Positions 8,318 to 15,700 of a stretch of DNA of 64,000 bases are shown here, piece after piece. The notes beneath the pieces are model-generated. The model was not told the origin of the DNA, made no database searches, and saw nothing but the letters and a program-made list of their open reading frames with translations. The position numbers and the translations under genes were made by a program. How positions within the stretch are numbered: position 1 is the stretch's first letter; each line of letters begins with the position of its first letter. The stretch is from Halorussus sp. MSC15.2 (GTDB lineage: Archaea; Halobacteriota; Halobacteria; Halobacteriales; Haladaptataceae), in the NCBI RefSeq assembly GCF_010747475.1, contig NZ_VSLZ01000002.1, positions 310,001 to 374,000 on the forward strand. Direction: 5' to 3'.

Positions 8318-9694
8318 TCAGTTAAACGCCTGCTTCAGCTGCTCGTAGGTCTTGTCTACGTTCCAGTTCGACGTGAACGTGGACATCGCGTCGCCGTAGT
8401 TGCTCTTGATTTCCGGCGGGAGTGCGAGACCGTGTTCGATGGACTTGACCTGCGCCTCGGAGTTGGCGAACTCGTCCATCTGTCGGCTGAGGAACGGCCC
8501 GAACTTGTCCTTGGGGACGTCGGTCCGCGGCGGGATGGACCCCTTCTTGGGGTTGAACCGCTCCTGAGCGTCTACCGAGCCACAGTACTGCAGGAACTTC
8601 TTCGTGGCCTTCGGCGAAGGGTTGTTCTTCGGGAAGGGGAACGAGTCCATGTTGAGCGCGTAGATACCGTCGGTGCCGGGGAACGGTACCTGACCCCACT
8701 CGGACTCGAACTCGAAGCCGTCCTGCGAGCGGTACATGCCCGCGGCCCAGTCGCCCTGGTGGAAGAAGGCGGCTTCGCCGTTGATGATTTTCTTGTTCGC
8801 TTCGGTCCACGAGATGGAACCGGCGTCGTCGTTGAAGTAGTTCTTGTACTTCTTGACGATGCTGAGCGAGTCCTTGATGGCCTCCTTGTTCTCCTCGACC
8901 TTGCCCTCGGTGAAGGCGACGTAGGTGTCCTTCCCGTACTCGCCGAGCAGGACCTGCGCCCAGAGCTGAGAGGTGGACCACGCGGACTTGGTCTGGTGGG
9001 CCATCCCGACCGCGTCGGTGTTGTTCTCGACCTTCTTCATCGCCGCCACGACGTCGCTGGGTTTCGAGATGGACAACGGGTCCACACCCGCTTCTTCGAC
9101 GACGCTCTTGTTGAAGAAGAGGTTGTTGAGGCGGTGGATGTTGAGGGGGACCGTGACGAACTTCCCGCCGGGCTTGGCGGCGTCCTTCGGTCCCTGCTTG
9201 TACGCGCTCTTCATGCCGTTCTTCGACCAGACCGAGTCGCCGATGTCCTTGAGTTTGTCGGCATCGACGAACGGCTGGAGGTGCGCGCCGGGCCACGCCT
9301 GCCACGAACTCGGCGGGTCGTTGTTCAGCACCCGCTTCTTGATGACCGTCTTGAGGTTCTGACCGCCACCGCCGGGGACGGGATTCTGGTTGACCTCGAT
9401 GTCGGGGTGCTTCTCCTTGAAGCCCTCGAACAGCGCGGTCACGGCCTTGTTACCGTCGCCGCCGGTCCACCAGTGCTGAACCTCGAGCTTGTTGTAGTCG
9501 GTCGCCTGCTCGGTCGTCGTTTCCTCGTCGGACCCGTCCGACTCGGTCGTCGATTCGTCCTCCGTCGTCGTCGCTTCGCCGTCGCCGCCGCCACCCATGC
9601 AACCGGCCAGTCCGGTGACACCGATGGTACCAGCACCGGCTACTTTGAGATAGTCGCGTCGAGAAACGTCGGAACCTTCGTTGGCATCTGTCAT
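8318..9694 (-). CDS. Sugar-binding lipoprotein of the ABC transporter
   Basis: A 458-residue extracellular solute-binding protein (family 1, CUT1). The N-terminus carries a Tat signal, SRRDYLKVAGAG, followed by a lipobox ending LAGC, then an acidic Thr/Glu/Ser-rich linker and the binding domain beginning LEVQHWWTGGDGNKAV. That opening is typical of glucose/trehalose/glycerol-phosphate-type binding proteins, but the sugar is not determinable. It is the first gene of the operon, preceded by a TATA-like TTTAAG at about 9733. Export by Tat of a folded lipoprotein is the haloarchaeal norm. Confidence 0.92.
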   Translation of the reverse strand: MTDANEGSDVSRRDYLKVAGAGTIGVTGLAGCMGGGGDGEATTTEDESTTESDGSDEETTTEQATDYNKLEVQHWWTGGDGNKAVTALFEGFKEKHPDIEVNQNPVPGGGGQNLKTVIKKRVLNNDPPSSWQAWPGAHLQPFVDADKLKDIGDSVWSKNGMKSAYKQGPKDAAKPGGKFVTVPLNIHRLNNLFFNKSVVEEAGVDPLSISKPSDVVAAMKKVENNTDAVGMAHQTKSAWSTSQLWAQVLLGEYGKDTYVAFTEGKVEENKEAIKDSLSIVKKYKNYFNDDAGSISWTEANKKIINGEAAFFHQGDWAAGMYRSQDGFEFESEWGQVPFPGTDGIYALNMDSFPFPKNNPSPKATKKFLQYCGSVDAQERFNPKKGSIPPRTDVPKDKFGPFLSRQMDEFANSEAQVKSIEHGLALPPEIKSNYGDAMSTFTSNWNVDKTYEQLKQAFN

Positions 9695-9832
9695 ACTGTA
9701 GGCCTAGATGTGTGCATCAGCCAGAAGCCACTTAAAGGTTGTTAAAATTAATGCAGTATCGAGTAAACATCGGACCAGTAACAGCTAGCACTCTGCTTTC
9801 TGCCGGTTATCGAAAAAAAGGAGACCGTCCGC

Positions 9833-10453
9833 TTAACAGACGTCGTCCGAACAGGCGCAATCGGTGGAGTACACGTAGCAATCCGTGCAGTTTTGGTCGC
9901 AGTTGTACGTGTTCTGCTTCTTGTAGTTCTCCGAACAACACTCCTCGACGCAGCTCGTGTAACTACACCCCTGCGGGGTCACTCCCGAGTCGGTGACGAT
10001 GAACCGCTTGTCGCCGTTCTTCGGTTCGACGAGCGCGTAGGCTTCGTCGCGCTCCGGTTGGACGTACAGGCCGATGTCGTGGGTGTCGCTACTCGTGGAC
10101 GCCATACCCAGCGCGGTCACCGTCCCCTCCTCCACGGTACCGGTAACGCCAGCGAGTCGGTCTTCCGCGGTCGGTTCCAGTCCGGTCACGTCCGGGTCGA
10201 TGCCGAGGCTCACCTCGTCGAAGTCGAATCCTTTGCTGACGAACCCGGCGTCCACCAACTGTTGACGAACTCCTTCGCCGTGTTGTTCGAACGCGACTCG
10301 CAGTCTGCGCTCGTTGCCGTAGTTACGGGCGAGTCGGTCGGATTCGGCGACGACGGTTCCGGTCGTCGTGGTCAGTCCGGTCCCGACGACGGCAGTCGCA
10401 CCGATAGTCTTGAGGACGCTTCGCCGGTCGAGCCGCTTGTTATCACCCTGCAT
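9833..10453 (-). CDS. Tat-exported protein with a ten-cysteine C-terminal tail
   Basis: A 206-residue protein. Residues 1-37 hold a Tat signal (RLDRRSVLKTIGATAVVGTG, cleavage likely after VVAES). A mid-domain of about 120 residues (acidic, containing FDFDEVSLGIDPDV and LYVQPERDEAYALV) contains no cysteine. The last 44 residues contain ten cysteines, including CC, CxxC and CxC pairs, and end in Cys. The layout of secretion signal, Cys-free domain and Cys-rich tail is that of halocin C8 precursors, but the cysteine spacing is different. ATG at 10453 is chosen over GTG 10459 because TTAAAT at 10480-10486 lies about 30 bases upstream. Function is unknown. Confidence 0.75.
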   Translation of the reverse strand: MQGDNKRLDRRSVLKTIGATAVVGTGLTTTTGTVVAESDRLARNYGNERRLRVAFEQHGEGVRQQLVDAGFVSKGFDFDEVSLGIDPDVTGLEPTAEDRLAGVTGTVEEGTVTALGMASTSSDTHDIGLYVQPERDEAYALVEPKNGDKRFIVTDSGVTPQGCSYTSCVEECCSENYKKQNTYNCDQNCTDCYVYSTDCACSDDVC

Positions 10454-10735
10454 GCACACGTGGTTATGCTCCCCGAGAGTTTAAATCTATGCTAGGATAC
10501 TAGAAATAAAAATTGGCGAGTCTTTACAGACACTCTATCACGAGATAGCCAGTTTACCGTCGTCTATATCAGTACGCGGAGTCCAACCGTCACGGTCCCA
10601 GTCAGTACGGTACCGGCGTCGCCAACAGTCGTCGAACGAAGATACGCTTCCTCTCGGAGGGCCTCCGGACTGCCGTCGCGCTCCCGAGCGCGTTCCGGAG
10701 GGTTTTACGCCCGGAGGGGACCAACTTCGACGCGT
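10454..10735. other. Intergenic spacer with a possible gene remnant
   Basis: On the minus strand, 10538 to about 10630 encodes DCWRRRYRTDWDRDGW...GKLAIS followed by a stop, which reads like the C-terminus of a protein, but no intact upstream part exists because fumarase begins at 10736. It may be a remnant of a lost gene. The rest holds the promoters of the two flanking genes. Confidence 0.3.
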
Positions 10736-12151
10736 ATGACTAACGACGAGGACTACCGGATAGAGGAGGACAGTCTCGGAGAGATGCAGGTCCCGACGGA
10801 CGCCTACTGGGGCGCACAGACCCAGCGCGCGCTCCAGAACTTCCCCATCTCGGGAATCACGTTCGGTCGCCGGTTCGTCCGCGCGCTCGGAGTCGTCAAG
10901 AAGGCCGCCGCGCAGGCCAACCGGGACCTCGAACTGATTCCCGAGGACAAGGCCGACGCCATCGTGGAGGCCGCCGACGAGGTCATCGAGGGCCGCCACG
11001 ACGACCAGTTCCCGGTGGACGTGTTCCAGACCGGGTCGGGCACCTCCACGAACATGAACGCCAACGAGGTCATCGCCAACCGCGCCACCGAAATCTACGG
11101 CGGTGAGGTCGGGACCCGCGAGATTCACCCCAACGACCACGTCAACTTCGGCCAGTCCAGCAACGACGTGATTCCCACCGCGATGCACGTCGCGTCGCTG
11201 GAAGCCGTCGAGAAGGACCTGCTCCCGGCGCTCGACGCGCTCCGCGAGGCGCTCGAAGCCAAGGAAGAGGAGTTCGACGGCGTGGTCAAGACCGGTCGCA
11301 CTCACCTGCAGGACGCCACGCCGGTCCGCCTCGGACAGGAGTTCGGCGGCTACCGGACGCAGGTCGAGAAGGGTCTCTCCCGAATCGATTACGTGCGCGA
11401 CCACCTCTCGGAACTCGCGCTCGGGGGCACCGCGGTCGGGACGGGTCTCAACACCCATCCGGACTTCCCGGAGAAGGCGGCCGAGTACATCTCCGAGGAG
11501 ACCGGCGTCGAGTTCCGCGAGGCCGACAACCACTTCGAGGCGCAGGCCGCCCACGACGCGATGTCCGAGGCCCACGGCGCGCTCCGGACCATCGCGGGGT
11601 CGCTCAACAAGATAGCCAACGACCTCCGCCTGCTGGCCTCCGGCCCGCGGAACGGTCTCGGCGAACTCGAACAACCCGAGAACCAGCCCGGGAGTTCCAT
11701 CATGCCCGGCAAAATCAACCCCGTGGTCGCCGAGGCGGTCAATCAGGTCCACAAGCAGGTCGTGGGCAACGACGCCGCCGTGAGCGCCGGGGCCGCCGAG
11801 GGCCAGATAGACCTCAACCTCTACAAACCGGTCCTCGCCCACAACTTCCTCCAGTCCGCGGAGATGCTCGCCAACGCCTCGGAGGTGTTCGGCGAGAAGT
11901 TCGTCCGGAAACTGGAGGCCAACGAGGAACACTGCGAGGAGCAGGTCGAACAGAGCATGGCACTGGCCACCGCGCTCAACCCCCACATCGGCTACGACAA
12001 GGCCAGCGACGCCGCCAAGACCGCCCTGAAGGAGGGCAAGACGGTCAAGCAAGTCGTCGTCGAGAAGGGCTACCTCAGCGAGGAGGAAGCCGAGGAGGTC
12101 ATCGACCCCGAGGCGATGACCCATCGCGGCATCCTCGGTCGCGACGACTGA
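10736..12151 (+). CDS. fumC: Fumarate hydratase class II
   Basis: A 471-residue enzyme of the fumarase/aspartase superfamily that interconverts fumarate and L-malate in the TCA cycle. The superfamily signature GSSIMPGKINPV is near residue 321, and the active-site segments TGSGTSTNMNANEV, HPNDHVNFGQSSND and GRTHLQDATPV are all present and distinguish FumC from argininosuccinate lyase. The length is the usual one. A T-rich stretch follows the stop, and a TTTTAC element lies about 33 bases before the ATG. It appears monocistronic. Confidence 0.96.
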   Translation: MTNDEDYRIEEDSLGEMQVPTDAYWGAQTQRALQNFPISGITFGRRFVRALGVVKKAAAQANRDLELIPEDKADAIVEAADEVIEGRHDDQFPVDVFQTGSGTSTNMNANEVIANRATEIYGGEVGTREIHPNDHVNFGQSSNDVIPTAMHVASLEAVEKDLLPALDALREALEAKEEEFDGVVKTGRTHLQDATPVRLGQEFGGYRTQVEKGLSRIDYVRDHLSELALGGTAVGTGLNTHPDFPEKAAEYISEETGVEFREADNHFEAQAAHDAMSEAHGALRTIAGSLNKIANDLRLLASGPRNGLGELEQPENQPGSSIMPGKINPVVAEAVNQVHKQVVGNDAAVSAGAAEGQIDLNLYKPVLAHNFLQSAEMLANASEVFGEKFVRKLEANEEHCEEQVEQSMALATALNPHIGYDKASDAAKTALKEGKTVKQVVVEKGYLSEEEAEEVIDPEAMTHRGILGRDD

Positions 12152-12174
12152 GGACCCCCGCCACCAGTTACCCC

Positions 12175-12186
12175 GTTTTTCTTTCT
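12175..12186 (+). terminator. T-rich terminator candidate after fumC
   Basis: A run of T with single C interruptions (tttttctttct) lies 23 bases after the fumC stop. Haloarchaeal 3' ends typically map to such U-tracts, and no hairpin is needed. Confidence 0.4.
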
Positions 12187-12321
12187 GAAACCGAACTCGA
12201 AGACGACACGGGGACCAGTTCGACGGCGACACCTCCGATTCCGAATCGGCGGACGACGACAGGGACTCGCGGCTTCGAAACGCCCGCCACTCGTATCAGT
12301 CAGGCGACCGTGTCATCACGC

Positions 12322-12717
12322 ATGAGCGACCGGGATACCGCTTCCTTCAAAATGACGCGGAACGAGGCACGAGTGGTCATCGCCGCGCTGTCCGACGAGG
12401 AGATGACCGCATCCGGCGACCGCGGCATGCGAATCCAGAACGTGCAGGACCACCTCGCGGCCGAGTTCGACTTCGACGAACACCGCGGCGTCGAGAAGGG
12501 CGAGATGGCGGCGGGCGACGACACCGGATGGCTCGACAACGACGCTATCTTCGGTAGTAACGACCCCGACGACACCGAGCGACTCGAACTCTCCCGCGCG
12601 GAGGCCACCGCGGTGACCGACGCGCTCGCCGCCTTCGAGTTAGACGAAGACCACGAGAACGCCGGGACCGCCGAGAACGTGCGCGAGCGAATCGAGAACG
12701 CGTTCGAGGGGCGGTAG
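12322..12717 (+). CDS. Haloarchaeal acidic protein of unknown function
   Basis: A 131-residue soluble protein with two related halves: KMTRNEARVVIAALSDEE (residues 10-27) and ELSRAEATAVTDALAAFE (about 94-111) look like an internal duplication of a short helical motif. ATG at 12322 is used; a GTG at 12310 is a weaker alternative. No family or catalytic residues are recognised. It is convergent with the GDT1-type transporter gene, whose stop lies two bases away. Confidence 0.65.
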   Translation: MSDRDTASFKMTRNEARVVIAALSDEEMTASGDRGMRIQNVQDHLAAEFDFDEHRGVEKGEMAAGDDTGWLDNDAIFGSNDPDDTERLELSRAEATAVTDALAAFELDEDHENAGTAENVRERIENAFEGR

Positions 12718-12718
12718 C

Positions 12719-13420
12719 TCAGACCGGGAGCGCGGCCGTAATCGCGCCGGCGACCGTCCCGACCGCGGTCTCCCAGACCGAGAACCCGGTGAGGATGGAC
12801 AACACGGTGTCGAGACCGAAGAACAGGAACAGCAACGCGCCGCCGTAGTGGGCCTTCCGCACGTCGAACTTGCCCGAGAACTTGTGGAAGAAGAACGCGT
12901 TGGCGATGCTGACCGGGATGATGGCCAACATCTCGCCCGCCCAAATCGCGGGTTCGGCCCCGAACCGGACCGCCAGTCCGATGGTGACGAGTTGGGTCTT
13001 GTCGCCGAACTCCCCCGCCGCCATCATGGCGAAGATGGGGAGGTAGCCGCCGACGACGTTCGGAACCTCGCGGCCCATCACCGACACGTCGAGTTCGTTC
13101 GCGGCCGCGACGCCCCCGTCGGTCTCCGCGACGGACTCGCCCGGTTCCGGGGCGGACCGAACGAGGAGGACGGCGAACGTGAGGAACAGGACGGCGGTGA
13201 ACACGTCGAGGTAGACGGTGGGGAGCGCACCCTTCAGCGCGCTACCCAGCCAGATTTCCAGCGCGGTCCACCCGGCGAACGCGCTCCCGGCCGCGGCGAC
13301 GACGCCCCACGGGTTGTAGCGCGTGGAGAGTCCCGCGATGATGAACTGGACCTTCTCGCCGGGGAGGACGGCCAACTGCGCGGTGAACGCCACCACGAGG
13401 ATTTCGAGCCATCCGGTCAT
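12719..13420 (-). CDS. GDT1/TMEM165 (UPF0016) family Mn2+/Ca2+ transporter
   Basis: A 233-residue membrane protein with six to seven helices in two homologous halves. The second half has the signature GEFGDKTQLVTIGLAVRF (ExGDKT), whose acidic residues bind the cation. The first half reads LPGEKVQFIIAGLSTRY at the equivalent place, so its Glu-x-Gly-Asp is altered to Pro-Gly-Glu-Lys. The family exports or sequesters manganese (MneA/GDT1) or calcium. Upstream, a perfect palindrome at 13501-13514 beside a TATA-like TTTTAC suggests metal-responsive control. Confidence 0.85.
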   Translation of the reverse strand: MTGWLEILVVAFTAQLAVLPGEKVQFIIAGLSTRYNPWGVVAAAGSAFAGWTALEIWLGSALKGALPTVYLDVFTAVLFLTFAVLLVRSAPEPGESVAETDGGVAAANELDVSVMGREVPNVVGGYLPIFAMMAAGEFGDKTQLVTIGLAVRFGAEPAIWAGEMLAIIPVSIANAFFFHKFSGKFDVRKAHYGGALLFLFFGLDTVLSILTGFSVWETAVGTVAGAITAALPV

Positions 13421-13500
13421 CGAGTTGGCACCTCCGCAGGAGGGTCGGGCGGTCGGTAGCGAGAGGGAACCGCAGTTCCAGAGACCATCGTTGGGAGGAA

Positions 13501-13514
13501 TTAGACGAGTCTAA
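13501..13514. promoter_or_regulatory. Palindromic operator candidate upstream of the GDT1-type transporter
   Basis: TTAGAC-GA-GTCTAA is a perfect 6-2-6 inverted repeat. On the minus strand it lies between a TATA-like CTTTTAC (about 13516-13522) and the expected start point near 13490, where a repressor would block initiation. The TTAG...CTAA ends resemble DtxR/MntR/SirR-family sites. That the site responds to metal is inferred from the gene it precedes. Confidence 0.5.
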
Positions 13515-13609
13515 AGTAAAAGTCCTTCCCTTCTAAATAGTATTTTGGCCGCGAAACGGTGGGCGAAGTCGGGCGAACAAGACTGGGGCGAAACTGCACG
13601 GGGACCGAA

Positions 13610-14449
13610 CTACCAGTTCCGACTGCTTTCGAGGTAGAGGTGGCCGAATGCGAGACCGAACAGCGGAATCGCGCCCGCGGCGAGTCCGGCGGAGACGACC
13701 CCGCTCGCCAGCGTTCCCCGGCCGAACAGGCCGGACAGCACGTTCGACGCGCCGACGAGCGCGAGGTAGGTGAACGCGACCGCGAACAGTTTCCCCACGT
13801 TCCCGCGACTCGCGCGCCAACTCGCTCTGAGGCTGGCGAGCGGTCCCTTCCCGTCGATGACGCAGGCCGGGTACGCCAACACGAGTCGGTGAAAGAGATA
13901 GACGCCGGGCAGGACGAGAAGCAGGAACCCGACCGCCGTGACCAGCCACATCAGGACCGCCGTGACGATTAACGCCGGGAGGCGGGTCGCGGTGCTGGTG
14001 ATGCTATCGACCAGCGACGTCGGACGCTCCTCGACGGCGGCGTCGGCGTTCGCGTAGGTGACGCCCCAGACGAGCGCGACAGCGAGAGCGAGCGCGACGT
14101 ACACCGGCCACGCCCAGTCGGCGACCTGAGGGGGTTCGCCGACTGCGGTCCGCGAGACGCCGTCCGGCGTGACGACAGTGAGGACCGAGACGACGAACAC
14201 GAGACCGACGAGTTCGGGCCTGTCGGTCAACGCGTGCCACGACCACCGGAGGGTATCGACCGCGTCGAGTTTCCGGACGTGAACCCGGCGTGACGAGGCG
14301 GACCGCTCGGTGGAAGAACCCCGGTCCGGCGAGGTATCTCGGCCAGCCGAGGTGTCGCGGTCCTTCGAAGTATCTCCCTCGGTCGGAGTATCCCGGTCCG
14401 GCGAGACACTCCGGTCGGTCGAGAGACTATCCTCGCGCTCGCTTCCCAT
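13610..14449 (-). CDS. Multi-pass membrane protein with N-terminal hexapeptide repeats
   Basis: A 279-residue protein. Residues 7-45 are six degenerate copies of a charged six-residue unit (DRDTSP-like), encoded by an 18-bp minisatellite. Then comes a polytopic domain with about six helices, including LVGLVFVVSVLTVV and FLLLVLPGVYLFHRLVLAYPACVIDG, which resembles the YciC/GlpQ-membrane-type families with an LPG-Y turn and a SWRASRGN helix. ATG at 14449 is chosen because GATTTATG (14474-14482) lies 29 bases upstream; an earlier ATG at 14476 falls inside that box. Function is unknown. Confidence 0.75.
   Translation of the reverse strand: MGSEREDSLSTDRSVSPDRDTPTEGDTSKDRDTSAGRDTSPDRGSSTERSASSRRVHVRKLDAVDTLRWSWHALTDRPELVGLVFVVSVLTVVTPDGVSRTAVGEPPQVADWAWPVYVALALAVALVWGVTYANADAAVEERPTSLVDSITSTATRLPALIVTAVLMWLVTAVGFLLLVLPGVYLFHRLVLAYPACVIDGKGPLASLRASWRASRGNVGKLFAVAFTYLALVGASNVLSGLFGRGTLASGVVSAGLAAGAIPLFGLAFGHLYLESSRNW
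14322..14429. repeat. 18-bp coding minisatellite, six copies
   Basis: Six imperfect 18-base units starting at 14322, 14340, 14358, 14376, 14394 and 14412 (first unit cggtccggcgaggtatct). They encode the acidic/basic hexapeptide repeat at the N-terminus of the membrane protein on the minus strand. Confidence 0.75.
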
Positions 14450-14490
14450 ACGTTGAGCTTCACGAACGGCCGACATAAATCTCCGGGAGG

Positions 14491-14798
14491 TCAGTCGGTC
14501 GGCTCCCCGCTTCCGATTCCCTCCCGCGCGACGCGGACGCTGGCCCGCTCGACGAACTCGTCGGGCAGTCGGTCTATCTCACCTGCCTGCACCCGCCGGA
14601 GGTTGGCGTAGAGACAGTCCGCCGCGAGCACTTCCTCGTGCGTTCCCTGCTGGACGATGCGCCCGTCTTCGACGACGAGAATCGCGTCGGCGTCACGCAC
14701 CGTCGAGAGGCGGTGGGCGACGACGAACATCGTGCGGTCGGCCGCGATTTCGTCGATGGACCGCTGGATGAGCATCTCGGTCTCGGTGTCCACCGCGG
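14491..14798 (-). pseudogene. 3' remnant of an ABC exporter (ATP-binding domain)
   Basis: From about 14798 down to the stop at 14491 the minus strand encodes VDTETEMLIQRSIDEIAADRTMFVVAHRLSTVRDADAILVVEDG...: the D-loop, H-loop (VVAHRLSTV) and C-terminal helices of an MsbA/MdlB-type exporter ATPase. The Walker A, signature and Walker B regions and the whole membrane domain are missing; upstream, the frame has no coding character. This is a truncated gene, so non-functional. The breakpoint at about 14798 marks a deletion or insertion edge next to the following membrane ORF. Confidence 0.8.
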
Positions 14799-14884
14799 GC
14801 CTTGGCGAATCAGCAGCAGTGTCCGGGAGTGTTCTGCGACACCGCCAGTTGCTTTCTTCCGACTGGCCGTCGTCCTGACAGGCG

Positions 14885-15130
14885 ATGTTGTTCGGTGGAC
14901 TGCTCGGCCTCCTCAAATTCGCCCTGCTCCTGATAGCCGCGGTCCTCGTCGTCGTCGCAGTCACGCTCGTCGGACTACTGTTGGGCGTCCGCCGAGCGGC
15001 GACGGCGGGCCACCTCCGGGCCGTCGCCGAGTAGACGGTCTTCCTGTTGTTCGTCGCCGGAATCGAACTGGTGGTCGCGTTCGTCGTTCCCGCGCTCCTC
15101 TTCTCCGTCGTGGACTCGCTTCTCTGGTGA
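14885..15130 (+). pseudogene. Small hydrophobic membrane ORF interrupted by an in-frame TAG
   Basis: ATG at 14885 encodes 49 residues (MLFGGLLGLLKFALLLIAAV..., one strong helix plus GVRRAATAGHLRAVAE) and stops at TAG 15032-15034. The same frame continues without interruption into TVFLLFVAGIELVVAFVVPALLF..., a second helix pair, to TGA 15128-15130. The simplest reading is an 81-residue two- or three-helix membrane protein with a nonsense mutation (for example GAG or CAG to TAG). Alternatively only the 49-residue part is made. Confidence 0.5.
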
Positions 15131-15235
15131 AGTCGGGTCGTGACCTGAACCGGGGACGAGACTGCTCGGAGCGTACCCGCCGCCGTTGCGAGCGCAGACG
15201 GGGAACTTATCGGACGCGAGGGAGTTTCCCCATGC

Positions 15236-15700
15236 ATGGAAGTGTTGAATCCGCGCGTCCGCCTCGCCTGGGGCGTCGGCGCAGTAGTGACCGCAGTCGT
15301 CGTGGGTGTCGTCGCGACAGTGATAGACCGATTCGCACTCGGCGTCGGCGTCTGGGTCGGACTGGCCGTCGCGGCCGTGGCGCTCGCGCTGGGGGTGTTC
15401 TTCGCGGTCCTCAGGTATCGCGTCTGGCGATTCGAGGTGCGCGAGGACGACCTCTACCTCGAACGCGGCGTCCTAACGCGGGTGAACACGGTCGTCCCCT
15501 TCGTCCGCGTCCAGCACGTCGATACCCAGCGCGGTCCGGTCGAGCGCACGCTCGGACTGGCGAGCGTCGTGGTCTACACCGCCGGGTCCCGCGGCGCGGA
15601 CGTGACGATTCCGGGGCTGACGCCCGAACGCGCCGACGACCTGCAGGAGCAACTCCGTCGCCTCGCCATCGAGAGCGAGCGCGAGTCCGACGCGGTATGA
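15236..15700 (+). CDS. PH-domain membrane protein (YdbS-like)
   Basis: A 154-residue protein: two transmembrane helices (residues 11-30 and 37-60), then a bacterial PH domain (bPH2) with the signature LRYRVWRFEVREDDLYLERGVLTRVNTVVPFVRVQHVDTQ. YdbS proteins act with YdbT as a membrane pair; in Bacillus they protect against amylocyclicin-type bacteriocins. The stop overlaps the ATG of the larger partner (ATGA, 15697-15700), so the two are co-translated. The role in this organism is inferred only from the family. Confidence 0.85.
   Translation: MEVLNPRVRLAWGVGAVVTAVVVGVVATVIDRFALGVGVWVGLAVAAVALALGVFFAVLRYRVWRFEVREDDLYLERGVLTRVNTVVPFVRVQHVDTQRGPVERTLGLASVVVYTAGSRGADVTIPGLTPERADDLQEQLRRLAIESERESDAV

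Noticed and set aside
8198-9745. Long plus-strand open frame opposite the sugar-binding protein
   Set aside because: Rich in Arg/Val/Leu with no family features; an antisense shadow of a strongly biased gene, as are similar long frames opposite PAN, fumarase, the NERD-helicase and the D-lactate dehydrogenase.
15032-15034. TAG as pyrrolysine codon
   Set aside because: No pylS, pylT or methylamine methyltransferase in view and haloarchaea are not known for Pyl use; nonsense mutation is simpler.
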